In this document: positions 19,395 to 27,366 of the stretch, in pieces | Numbering within the stretch: the first letter of the stretch is position 1 | How the letters are laid out: each line of letters starts with the position of its first letter | Assembly: GCA_963820395.1 (NCBI GenBank) | Contig: CAWGAE010000006.1 | Location: 1 to 64,000, forward strand | Length of the DNA stretch: 64,000 bases | Reading direction: 5' to 3' | DNA from: DATFVJ01 sp963820395 | Lineage (GTDB): Bacteria; Actinomycetota; Actinomycetes; Streptosporangiales; Streptosporangiaceae | The notes under the pieces: model-generated | The model's input: only the letters and a program-made list of their open reading frames with translations | The model's database searches: none | What the model was told of the DNA's origin: nothing | Program-made: the position numbers and the translations under genes

Positions 19395-20541
19395 TTCCGT
19401 CGATCGCCTCGGCGCTCGGCGACCTCGCGATACACGTCGAGGGTCGACGCGGCCGTCGCCCCCCACGTGAACTGGCGGCCCGCCGGAGTCCCTCGTCGCG
19501 CAAGCGATCCCTGCCCGGACCTACCGCGTCGACGATGGCCCGGGCGATGGACGCCGGATCGTTGGGGTCGGACAAGACCGCGGCTCCGCCCGCGGTTTCC
19601 GGCATGGCGCTGGTGTCCGAGGTCACGACCGGGCAGCCGCACGCCATGGCCTCGAGGATGGGGAGCCCGAAGGTCTCGTTGAGCGACGGATACACGAACA
19701 CGTCGGCCGCCTGGTAGAAGCGGACGGTCTCCTCGAGCGGAACTCCGCCGACAAAGACCAGATCTCCCGAGATACCGAGCTCGGCCGCGAGCGAGTGCAG
19801 CCGCAGCGACGTACTTCTCGTCCCGTCCAGGGCCGACGATCGCCAGCTGGCGATCCCCGAGCTCACCACGCGCCAGCGCCCACGCCCGCAGCAATCCGTC
19901 ACAGTTCTTGTACGGCCACAGCGACGACACGAACAGCACGAACGGCTTCGTCACCCCGTACGACGCGACCCGCTCGCGAGCCGCACCGGCATCGCCCTGC
20001 TTGAACAGGTCGTGGTCGACCGCCTCGTAGATCAGCTTGAGCTTGCGCGCATCGACCTTCAGGTAATGCTCGACCTCGGAGCGCAGGCTCTTGGAGTTAA
20101 TGATGATCGCATCCGCGGCCCGCGCGGAGCGTGGATAGCTCATCCGGCGGTAGGCACGGGTCAACGGCGCAACTGAATCGGGCGCGGTGAACGCGTGCAT
20201 CGTCTTCATGTGGATGACGAGCGACCACGACATGTTCACAAGAGGCGCCATCAAGGTGTTGAAGACGTCGATATGGCTGAGGGGCAACCGCAAGCGGTGA
20301 GTAGAGGTGCTCGGTGACCGTGCGCAGTTTGCGCCGCTCATTCGACCATGGATAGGTGATGTAGAAGACGTTCGGCCCGTAACCCCTGGTGAAGATGCCG
20401 CGACTTCGGACTCACCAGCAGGTGCAGTTCCTCGCCGAATTCGAGTCGTTTGGCCATCTCAGGGATTACCCGGGTCCAGAACCAGTGGGCGCCCGATGGA
20501 TTCTCGGGGTCGTCCGTCAAGAGGTTGATCGCCACGCGCAT
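19391..20541 (-). pseudogene. GT4-type glycosyltransferase with multiple frameshifts
   Basis: Start ATG 20541: MRVAINLLTDDPENPSGAHW. The frame breaks near 20395 (GYGPNVFYITYPWSNERRKL is in a second frame) and again near 20290 before LPLSHIDVFNTLM. It then runs through IINSKSLRSEVEHYLKVDA, LIYEAVDHDLFK and FVLFVSSLWPYKNCDGLLRA. It breaks near 19795 before LVFVGGVPLEETVRFYQAAD, VFVYPSLNETFGLPILEA and CGCPVVTSDTSAMPETAG, and again near 19480 before the tail FTWGATAASTLDVYREV. The final stop overlaps the next start. The E-x7-E region of GT-B enzymes is present. With about four shifts this is the most damaged gene of the locus. Confidence 0.75.
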
Positions 20542-20635
20542 GCGTTACTCCCGGCTTCGTTCCGCAAGCATCGGAGCGCGCTGCCTTCGCGCCACACCGG
20601 GGCTTCGATCGGCTGCCATGATTCGGAACAGACTT

Positions 20636-21310
20636 TCAGAACACACTTGATGAGATCGCGTCCGCGGTCATTCGCGACTGGCGGATGTACTGGGCCAAAG
20701 CGTGCATGATGGTCTGGTGTAAGTCCTCGACGATGCCGTAGTTTGCGCCGTCAACATGAATGGTGACCTCCGCCACTGCCTTGGCGTCGCCTCCATCGAA
20801 GCCGGTGAGCGCGATCGTGCGAAGCTCATGGTCGCGCGCCCAGGTGAGCGCGCGCACAATGTTGGGCGAACGACCTGATGACGAGACGGCGATGAGGACG
20901 TCGGCGGGCCTCGACTGCGACTGAAGCTGGTACGCGAAGACGTCTTCATACGCCATGTCGTTGGCGATCGCGGTGAGGAGCTCGATGTTGGTGCTGAGGC
21001 TCACGACGCGGGGGGCAAGGTCGGTCGTCGTCCGGACGCCTTTCAGGTGGTCGCATTGCAGGTGGTTCGCGATCGCGGCCGAGCCGCCATTGCCGCACGA
21101 GAACACTGTGGCACCGCGTGTGTAGGCCTCGAGGAGGATCGCCGCCGCGCGATCGAGCGCAGTAGGTTCGATCGAGCTCGCCGCCCGGGCAGTCTCTTCC
21201 GCATACGCGTCGAAATACGTCGCGGCGCTCGCGTACGGCGCGGTCGGGAATTTCGCCGGGGTGCCGTCGGCCGGTGGCGCGAAGGCCCGAAGATCGTGGA
21301 TGGTGCTCAT
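20636..21310 (-). CDS. gmhA: Phosphoheptose isomerase-like SIS-domain protein
   Basis: A 224-residue protein from ATG 21310, whose start overlaps the gmhB stop as ATGA. SIS landmarks are VFSCGNGGSAAIANHLQCDH, VVSLSTNIELLTAIANDMAY, DVLIAVSSSGRSPNIVRAL and EDLHQTIMHALAQYI. It should convert sedoheptulose 7-phosphate to D-glycero-D-manno-heptose 7-phosphate, the first step towards GDP-heptose. The open frame extends upstream into gmhB without extra conserved sequence. Intact. Confidence 0.85.
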   Translation of the reverse strand: MSTIHDLRAFAPPADGTPAKFPTAPYASAATYFDAYAEETARAASSIEPTALDRAAAILLEAYTRGATVFSCGNGGSAAIANHLQCDHLKGVRTTTDLAPRVVSLSTNIELLTAIANDMAYEDVFAYQLQSQSRPADVLIAVSSSGRSPNIVRALTWARDHELRTIALTGFDGGDAKAVAEVTIHVDGANYGIVEDLHQTIMHALAQYIRQSRMTADAISSSVF

Positions 21311-21906
21311 ACGGCTATACGCTCCAGGATGAACGAGGCTGCAGCAGCGAGGCTCGGGAACGACCAGACACCCGGACGCTCGCATTCGTCAGGTCCTAGG
21401 TAGATCGCCGATGCTCCGACCGCCTCCGCGAGGCCGATGTCCTCAGGCCGATCGCCCACGACCCACGATGCGGTCAGGTCGAGGTTGAGCGCGGCCTTCG
21501 CCGCCTTCGCCATGCCCGGCCTCGGTTTGCGGTCCTCGCTTGTGCGAGCAAACGCCTCGACTACTCCTGCGGGGTGATATGGACAGTACAGAAACAGGTC
21601 GATGTGCGCCCCGTGATCAGCCAGACGATCCGCGATGTAACGGTGCACCCGAGCGACGTCGTCGATCCCGTACAGCCCCCGCGCGACGCCGGCCTGGTTC
21701 GTCACCACCGCAACTGGGATGTTGGCCCGGTTGAACTTGGCGATCGCCTCTGGTGACCCTTCGATAAACTCGACGCGGTCGACCGAGCCGACGTATCCAT
21801 GGTCAACGATGATCGTGCCGTCGCGATCGAGAAGGATTCCGGGTCGCGAACACAAACTCTGTGCCCTGAGCGTCGATCCGCTCTGGCCGCCTAACAACGT
21901 GTTCAA
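21307..21906 (-). CDS. gmhB: D-glycero-D-manno-heptose 1,7-bisphosphate phosphatase (HAD family)
   Basis: HAD-superfamily histidinol-phosphatase type: GILLDRDGTIIVDHGYVG holds the DxD nucleophile, AVVTNQAGVARGL the second motif, and KPRPGMAKAAK plus VVGDRPEDIGLAEAVGA the Lys and acidic motifs. A CPYHP zinc-site Cys is seen (FLYCPYHPAGV). It removes the C7 phosphate in heptose activation. The only start covering the whole frame is TTG 21906. It lies inside a directly repeated stretch, so the true 5' end is uncertain and the upstream region seems rearranged. The stop overlaps gmhA. Confidence 0.8.
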   Translation of the reverse strand: MNTLLGGQSGSTLRAQSLCSRPGILLDRDGTIIVDHGYVGSVDRVEFIEGSPEAIAKFNRANIPVAVVTNQAGVARGLYGIDDVARVHRYIADRLADHGAHIDLFLYCPYHPAGVVEAFARTSEDRKPRPGMAKAAKAALNLDLTASWVVGDRPEDIGLAEAVGASAIYLGPDECERPGVWSFPSLAAAASFILERIAV

Positions 21907-21967
21907 GAGAACCTCGTCTCGTCAACTATCTAGCAAGGTGTTCAGAGAACCTCGTCTCGTCAACTAT
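21899..21967. repeat. Direct repeat of about 30 bases, twice, 39 bases apart
   Basis: Copies 21899-21929 and 21938-21967 share GAGAACCTCGTCTCG and flanks, differing by one inserted A. The first overlaps the start of gmhB. It may be a tandem duplication at an insertion scar, since transposon-like debris follows directly. Confidence 0.8.
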
Positions 21968-22063
21968 GAAAATTAGACGCCCAGACCGCAGGGCGGGATT
22001 ACGGTCGAACCGGACTTCTTTGCGAGATCGCCGACGCCATCAACAGCCACCCGCGGGTAGACC

Positions 22064-22303
22064 GGCTACACCACCCGGCAAGCCGCCTACGACCTTCGAA
22101 AGCTCCGCGGCAAGAAGCTCATTGACAAGCCCGGCCATTCACGGCGTTACGACGTCCCGCTCCAAGCCGCCCACACCATCGCCGCCCTGCTCGCCATTCG
22201 CTACGAGGTCATCGCCCCGATCCTGGCTGGAATCCGTAGCCCCCGCAAAGGACGCAAACCCGCTACTGAAACCGCATCGACCGCAAGTTGGGAAGGTCTT
22301 GGC
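22064..22303 (+). pseudogene. Relic of a transposon-associated DNA-binding-like protein
   Basis: The frame reads GYTTRQAAYDLRKLRGKKLI, DKPGHSRRYDVPLQAAHTIA and RYEVIAPILAGIRSPRKGRK with no start or stop of its own. The pattern resembles a winged-helix-like conserved protein often seen repeated in actinobacterial genomes near insertion sequences. I recall the pattern but cannot name the family. It lies on the opposite strand to, and overlaps, the damaged 3' end of the Wzz-type gene. Confidence 0.4.
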
Positions 22304-23959
22304 CACCTGGGTCGGGTGGGATCGGTAACGGCGTGTGCGTCGCGCCGAGGCTTTCATCGGTCTTGTCCGCCCCGACGAGCACGGCGGAGACCAGCGGGCG
22401 TTCCGGCGAGCCGTATCATTTCGCCCACGGCATGAATTCTCGTCGACGACGACCGCCCGGCGGTCACCACGACGACGGCACCGGCCGCCCACGTCGCGAG
22501 GTGCTCTCCGCCGAGCGAGGGGTCGAGGGTCACTAGGGTGAGCAGAAGGTCGGCTGAGGCGTAGGCGGCGGCCAGCGCCTCACTGGCCGACGCGGGCTGA
22601 GCCTGCGGCAAGGTGCGGTGCAGAGGGCCGACGGGCAGGACGTCATCGCGATCGGGGACCGCTACGACCAGGTGTGCGCCGTTCACGCTCACCGCGCGGA
22701 CCCCAGGCTTCTTGGCCCCCAAAAGGTGCGCCGCGGGGGCACCGCTGGACAGATCCGCCACGACGACCTGCATGCCCTCCTGCGCGCAGGACACGGCCAG
22801 TGACACCAGGGACAGTGCCGCGACCTGTGCGTTGTCTACGGCAACGACAGCCAGAGCGGCGGCGCCCCGGGAGCTTTCCGGCACAGCGTCGCGCAGGTGC
22901 GCGACGATGCGCTGCATGTCATGGCCCCGAGCGGCCGCTAGCCCGCCCCGGCCGGGCAGCCAGCGGCCCGCGTGTACGCTGCCGACGCTGAGATTGACGG
23001 GGGCGCCAAGCGCGTGCGCGACATCGTCACGCCGACGTAGGCGGTCGGACACGAGCGCCCGAACGATGACGATGCCCAGACCTAGCGCAAGGCCCACGAC
23101 AAGCCCCGCGGCGGCGTAGAGCACGGCGAGCTTCAGGCGGCCCGAGTGCGGGAGCGGTGCGGCAGCGTCGAGTACCAGGCTGCCCTCCACCGTCGCCGCC
23201 AAGGACTGCTGCGCGGTCACCCGGTAACCTCTTGTGGCCTGCTCCAGCTCGGCCAACGCGCCGTTCGCCTGGCCGGCGTTGGACCTGCAGATCGTTGAGC
23301 GTAGCCCGCCGCTGCGCGGGTGACGAGGGCTGCGCCGACACATTGGTGATCTGCCTGGCCAGCGACTCGACCTGTTGCACGTCCTGGTTGATCTGCTGGT
23401 TGAGCGCCGTAAGCACGAGCTGCTGCTGGGCCTGCAGCTGGCCCGCCCGGAACCGGAGGAATTCCGTGGCCAGGGTGTTTGCTTGGCGTACAGCTTCTTT
23501 GCTCGACGGTGCGCTGACCGTGAGCTGAAGGACCCGGTCGGTGACGGGCAAGACCGTGTACGCCATGAAGCTGCCGACGCTTTGCCGCAGCCCCAGCTTG
23601 CGCATGGTGAGCTCGGCCACCGTACGGCTCTGCAACAAGGCGGCGTCATTCGGCATCGACTCGGCGGACTGCTCGCCGGGGTCGGGCGCGAGCAGCATCG
23701 ACGTCGAGGCCTGGTAGGAAGGGGGGTGCCCCAGGCCTAGGCCGAGGCCAATCAGCAACCCCGCCGCGGCGGTGGCGCACCAGAGCCGCGCATGGCGTCG
23801 CAGGGCCGCGCTGATGACTGGCAGGCTGGGGAGGCCCGCGGCGAGATCGGCAGCGGGGGAATCGTCGGCAGCTGTGACGTCGTCGTAGGCCCAGCCTCGC
23901 TCGGGCACGTCGCTGCTTGGACCCTCGGGTACCGTCACCGTCTGATTTCCGTGTTTCAC
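22263..23959 (-). pseudogene. Wzz/Wzc-type chain-length determinant protein, two frameshifts
   Basis: GTG 23959 overlaps the upstream stop (GTGA). Residues about 55-75 form the first membrane helix (LWCATAAAGLLIGLGLGLG) before PPSYQASTSMLLAPDPGE. A long periplasmic coiled region (LQAQQQLVLTALNQQINQDV) ends near a shift at about 23285. The second frame has the second helix (LAVLYAAAGLVVGLALGLGI) and a kinase-like cytoplasmic domain without a clear Walker A motif. A further shift near 22408 is needed for LVSAVLVGADKTDES. Such proteins set polymer length with Wzy. Without an ATP loop it resembles the adaptor type. The 3' end runs into insertion debris. Confidence 0.75.
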
Positions 23960-25267
23960 CGTCTGGCCTCCGTCGCTGTGCCGGTCAGGCGCGTCGGCAG
24001 TCTCCGTCGTGCCGACCGGGCCGACTGCGGAAGACGGCCGGTTGTGTGGTCCGCCGGGTCTGGGTCCGCGACTATGACCCCGGCGATATCGCGGCCGTCA
24101 TCGGCGGCCCTGACCGCGACCCGGGTGAGTTGCTCGGCGGTCGCCGAGCCTGCCGAGACTGCCAGCACCGTCGCGGTCGTGCGCATCGTGTCCGCCACCC
24201 GCGGAGCCCGGCCATCGAGAGGCGACGGCGACGGTCAGCGCGGCGCCTGGCTGCCCGTCGATGTCTTCGTGATCCCCGACGGTGACCCGCAAATGGCTCG
24301 AGCGTCCCGATGGTATGGCCGACCTCACAGTGCACGCGGCGCGCAGCGTGGCCGTGGCGTTCGCGTCCTGATCGGGGTCGATGACCAGCGCCGTGGGAAT
24401 CCCCAGGGAGGCGGCGAAGACCGCCAGCTGAGGGCCGAGGGCAAGCGCTCCCGGGTCGGAGGAAAGAGAAAGGACGGCGACAGAGGCACCGCTGCCTCCT
24501 CTGACGCTGCCTCCTCTGACGTCGGTTAGACCCAAATGGTGCAGGGCCTTGCGCAGGCTCCACGCATGGACGGCCCCGGGCTCGTAGCCCTCGAGAAGCT
24601 TCGTCCAGTCGGCCGCGCCGGATGGGTGACCGACGGGGATCGATGCCAGGACGGGAACCCCAATGGCATCTGCTATCTCGTCGCGCCCCCGCAGCCGCCG
24701 GTCGCTGCGGCCGATCGCAAGCGCGACGATGGCTCCGGCCAGCGCGCCCAGCAGGGCACCGAGCCCCCCATTAACGAGTAGGCGCATGGGCAGCGGCGTC
24801 CCCGTGGCGCTCGTCGCAGGCTCCAGCACCCACCCATCCGGGTTGCCTGAAGAGCTGATGTAGGAGATGAAGCTGTCGGCGACTGCGTTCGCGATGTCCT
24901 TTGCCTGGGCGGCGGTCGTGCCCTCGGCGCCAATCGCGACGATGTCGGGGGTCACGCTGCTGACCTGGACCCGGCCGCGCAGCGTATCGAGCGATACAGC
25001 CGGATCGACACGTCGCATCGCCTTCGCCAATACGGGGTCGATGGTCGCGATTACAACTTGGGACGCCAGGCCGCGAGCCGGTTCGCCGGCACTGCCCACC
25101 ACTGTCGGCGGTAGCGCAACGAGCGCCTCGCTCGCGAGCATCGGTGGGTAGAGCGCGGTGTACACGGCGCCCGCGACGAGGCCCAGCGCGGCGGCGAAGC
25201 CGACGATGTTCCTGTGCCGCCGGACAAGCTGCATGGACCTCCTCAGGTCCAGCGCGTGCTGGCTCAT
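23956..25267 (-). pseudogene. Second Wzz-type chain-length protein, one frameshift near the C-terminus
   Basis: ATG 25267 overlaps the heparinase-like gene's stop. Helix one is NIVGFAAALGLVAGAVYTAL, then YPPMLASEALVALPP. Helix two is LLVNGGLGALLGALAGAIVA. The cytoplasmic part has VPVLASIPVGHP and VAVLSLSSDP but no Walker A. A shift near 24215 moves to ADTMRTTATVLAVSAGSATA and EQLTRVAVRAADDGRDIAGV, the expected tail, ending just at the next gene's start. Two adjacent Wzz paralogues could form a mixed export complex. Only the last quarter is out of frame. Confidence 0.75.
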
Positions 25268-27366
25268 CCAGTCTCCGCCTGAATCCCCGGCACTTCTCCC
25301 ACCGGAGCATCGGAGGTGCGCCGCAATACGGCTGATCGCTTACCGGCCGGTGTTGCCGTCTTGCCGACGTCCAGGAACTCCAGCCGTGTGGTGAGGGGCG
25401 CGTGGGGCGCAGAGCGTCCGCGACCGACAAGTGTGAAGGTGGGGACGCGCCGTCCCAGACCTCGGGAGTACCAGCCGAGGATAGGGTCGGTCTCACCTCG
25501 GTGCAGGCTCCACCGCAGGTGATGCGGAAGTTCCAGCCGTGCCGCTCCGGGTGTGGATGCGCTCGGCCAGCGCAGGACTGCGCAGGACCCGTCGAGCTCC
25601 ACCTGAACGTCGGGGCCGAGGTGGAAGGCAAGGCGTACGTCATGGTGGCCGCCGTCGATCTCGTCGACGATGTCGACACTGCGCGTCGTTCGGTCCAACC
25701 GAACCGAACGACGGTGCCGCGCCGGCGGGTCGAGCGACAGGTAACCATCGTGCTCTGCGGTCCACCTGGCGACCTCGCCGGCGTCTCGGACGTCGATCTG
25801 GCGGGCGTTCGCATGACGCAGCCAGAGGAAGGGGCCGCCGTCGCTGGACTGGCTCCGCCCGTCGAGCTCGGCGGTGTTGTGCGCGATCGTCGAGCGGAAG
25901 TACGATCGCCACGCAGGTTCACCGTGGTAGCAGTAGGTGCCTGGGTCGGCGAGGACGTCCACACCGCCGTAGCGGACCTCCACGGACAGGGCGTCGGCGT
26001 GGGCGTGCGCGGCGATGCTTAGATATCCGTGCGGGCCCCCGTCGCAACGGCACCAGATCTCCGGGGCTTGATCTCCGGTCGTGCGCAGCAGGGTCATCCC
26101 GGCGTCGGCGAATTGCGACGGCCGCTGCGCGGGTCTGCCAGCGATATCGCGTGTCGCGCAGGCCAGGGCACCGATGATCGAGCTGCCTGCGTCCGCCGCC
26201 GTGCGTGGCCACCAATCGAGCCGGTCGAAGAGCGCCTCCCCGAGCGCGAGCAACGATGGCCAGCGGTTGGGTGTCGGAGCGTCGAGCAGCAGCGCGCGAC
26301 CTTCGTCGGAGTCACCCTGGCGGGGCGGGCGGAAATGTTCGTCGAGAAGGGCCGCAGCGCTGTCGACCATCGCGCACAGCCGCTGCCAGGCGGCTGTGTT
26401 CAGCGGGCGGTCGCTTGCCTCAGCCTCAACGGCCGCGAGAAGCCCGAGTTCCGCGATGAAGCACTGGTAGTCCGAGGCGAGCTCACGCCCGATGCCCGAT
26501 GGGAAGGTGTTGCGGACCAGCTCGCGCTCGAGGAGACGCGCGGATTTCCGCCGCCAGCGCTCGCTCTCCGGGAACCACGGGAAGGCGCAGCTAGCCACGA
26601 GCTGTCCAGCCGCCTCGGCGATGACGTGATTGTTGGCCGACGAGCCCCGGCTCCTGAACGCAGCGAGGTACCGCTGGTGCCAGCGGATCTGCTGCACTGC
26701 GAGGTCGTTACGCTCGAACAAGTCGGCGACGCCCGGCCAATCGTCCAAGAGGCGACGGATCCAGGCCAGGCTGATCAGGCGGATGCCGATCTCGATGCCG
26801 CTCGTCCAGTGAACGCCTGATAGGAAGGGGTTCTCCCGCCACCAAGAGCGGAGATGGTCGGCCACCCGGCGTGCGTATGTCTGGTCATTGGTAAGAAACC
26901 AGACGGTGGCTAGGAGCGTGAGGTGCTGCAGGCGAGAGATCTCCCAGACCTGCTTGACGTTGCCGGTCTGCCCGTCCGAGCGGTGATCGATCCGGAAGGC
27001 GCAGCGGTCTGGAGGGGACCGGCGATCGGTCACGGGGTCGTGGAACCAGTCGGGTAACACCAGGTCGGTCCTAAGGACGCCTAGCACCTCCCACTCACCC
27101 CGCAGGAGCTGGTCCGCGGCCTCAAGAACGGCCTTCTTGGCTTCCTCGGGCACCCGTTGGGCGGTATGCGGGGGGAGCACGACAGTGAACCGGCGCTCGC
27201 CCGCCGGTGGCGACGCAGCCGCGGCAATCTGCTCGCGCCTCACCTGCCGACGCGACCAGGCTACCCGGAGCGCCTGGTCGCGTGCGCGCCAGGCCACCTC
27301 GTTAGGTGACATTCTTGCAACCCTGCGTGCGTACCAGCCGAGCCGCGATGTGTGGAGCGCGCTCAC
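25264..27366 (-). CDS. Heparinase II/III-family protein
   Basis: A 700-residue intact protein. The N-terminal alpha-toroid region carries WEISRLQHLTLLATVWFLTN, LSGVHWTSGIEIGIRLISLA and SSANNHVIAEAAGQLVA, the usual catalytic-domain blocks with Asn-His and Tyr (GRELASDYQCFIAEL). The C-terminal beta-sandwich has AAHAHADALSVEVRYGGVDV, ADPGTYCYHGEPAWRSYFRS and STIAHNTAELDG. The family cleaves uronic-acid polymers by beta-elimination. In biosynthetic loci it may edit, depolymerise or release the glycan. An AlgD-like dehydrogenase nearby would supply uronic acid. No signal peptide is seen, so its location is unclear. ATGA overlaps link it on both sides. Confidence 0.85.
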   Translation of the reverse strand: MSALHTSRLGWYARRVARMSPNEVAWRARDQALRVAWSRRQVRREQIAAAASPPAGERRFTVVLPPHTAQRVPEEAKKAVLEAADQLLRGEWEVLGVLRTDLVLPDWFHDPVTDRRSPPDRCAFRIDHRSDGQTGNVKQVWEISRLQHLTLLATVWFLTNDQTYARRVADHLRSWWRENPFLSGVHWTSGIEIGIRLISLAWIRRLLDDWPGVADLFERNDLAVQQIRWHQRYLAAFRSRGSSANNHVIAEAAGQLVASCAFPWFPESERWRRKSARLLERELVRNTFPSGIGRELASDYQCFIAELGLLAAVEAEASDRPLNTAAWQRLCAMVDSAAALLDEHFRPPRQGDSDEGRALLLDAPTPNRWPSLLALGEALFDRLDWWPRTAADAGSSIIGALACATRDIAGRPAQRPSQFADAGMTLLRTTGDQAPEIWCRCDGGPHGYLSIAAHAHADALSVEVRYGGVDVLADPGTYCYHGEPAWRSYFRSTIAHNTAELDGRSQSSDGGPFLWLRHANARQIDVRDAGEVARWTAEHDGYLSLDPPARHRRSVRLDRTTRSVDIVDEIDGGHHDVRLAFHLGPDVQVELDGSCAVLRWPSASTPGAARLELPHHLRWSLHRGETDPILGWYSRGLGRRVPTFTLVGRGRSAPHAPLTTRLEFLDVGKTATPAGKRSAVLRRTSDAPVGEVPGIQAETG

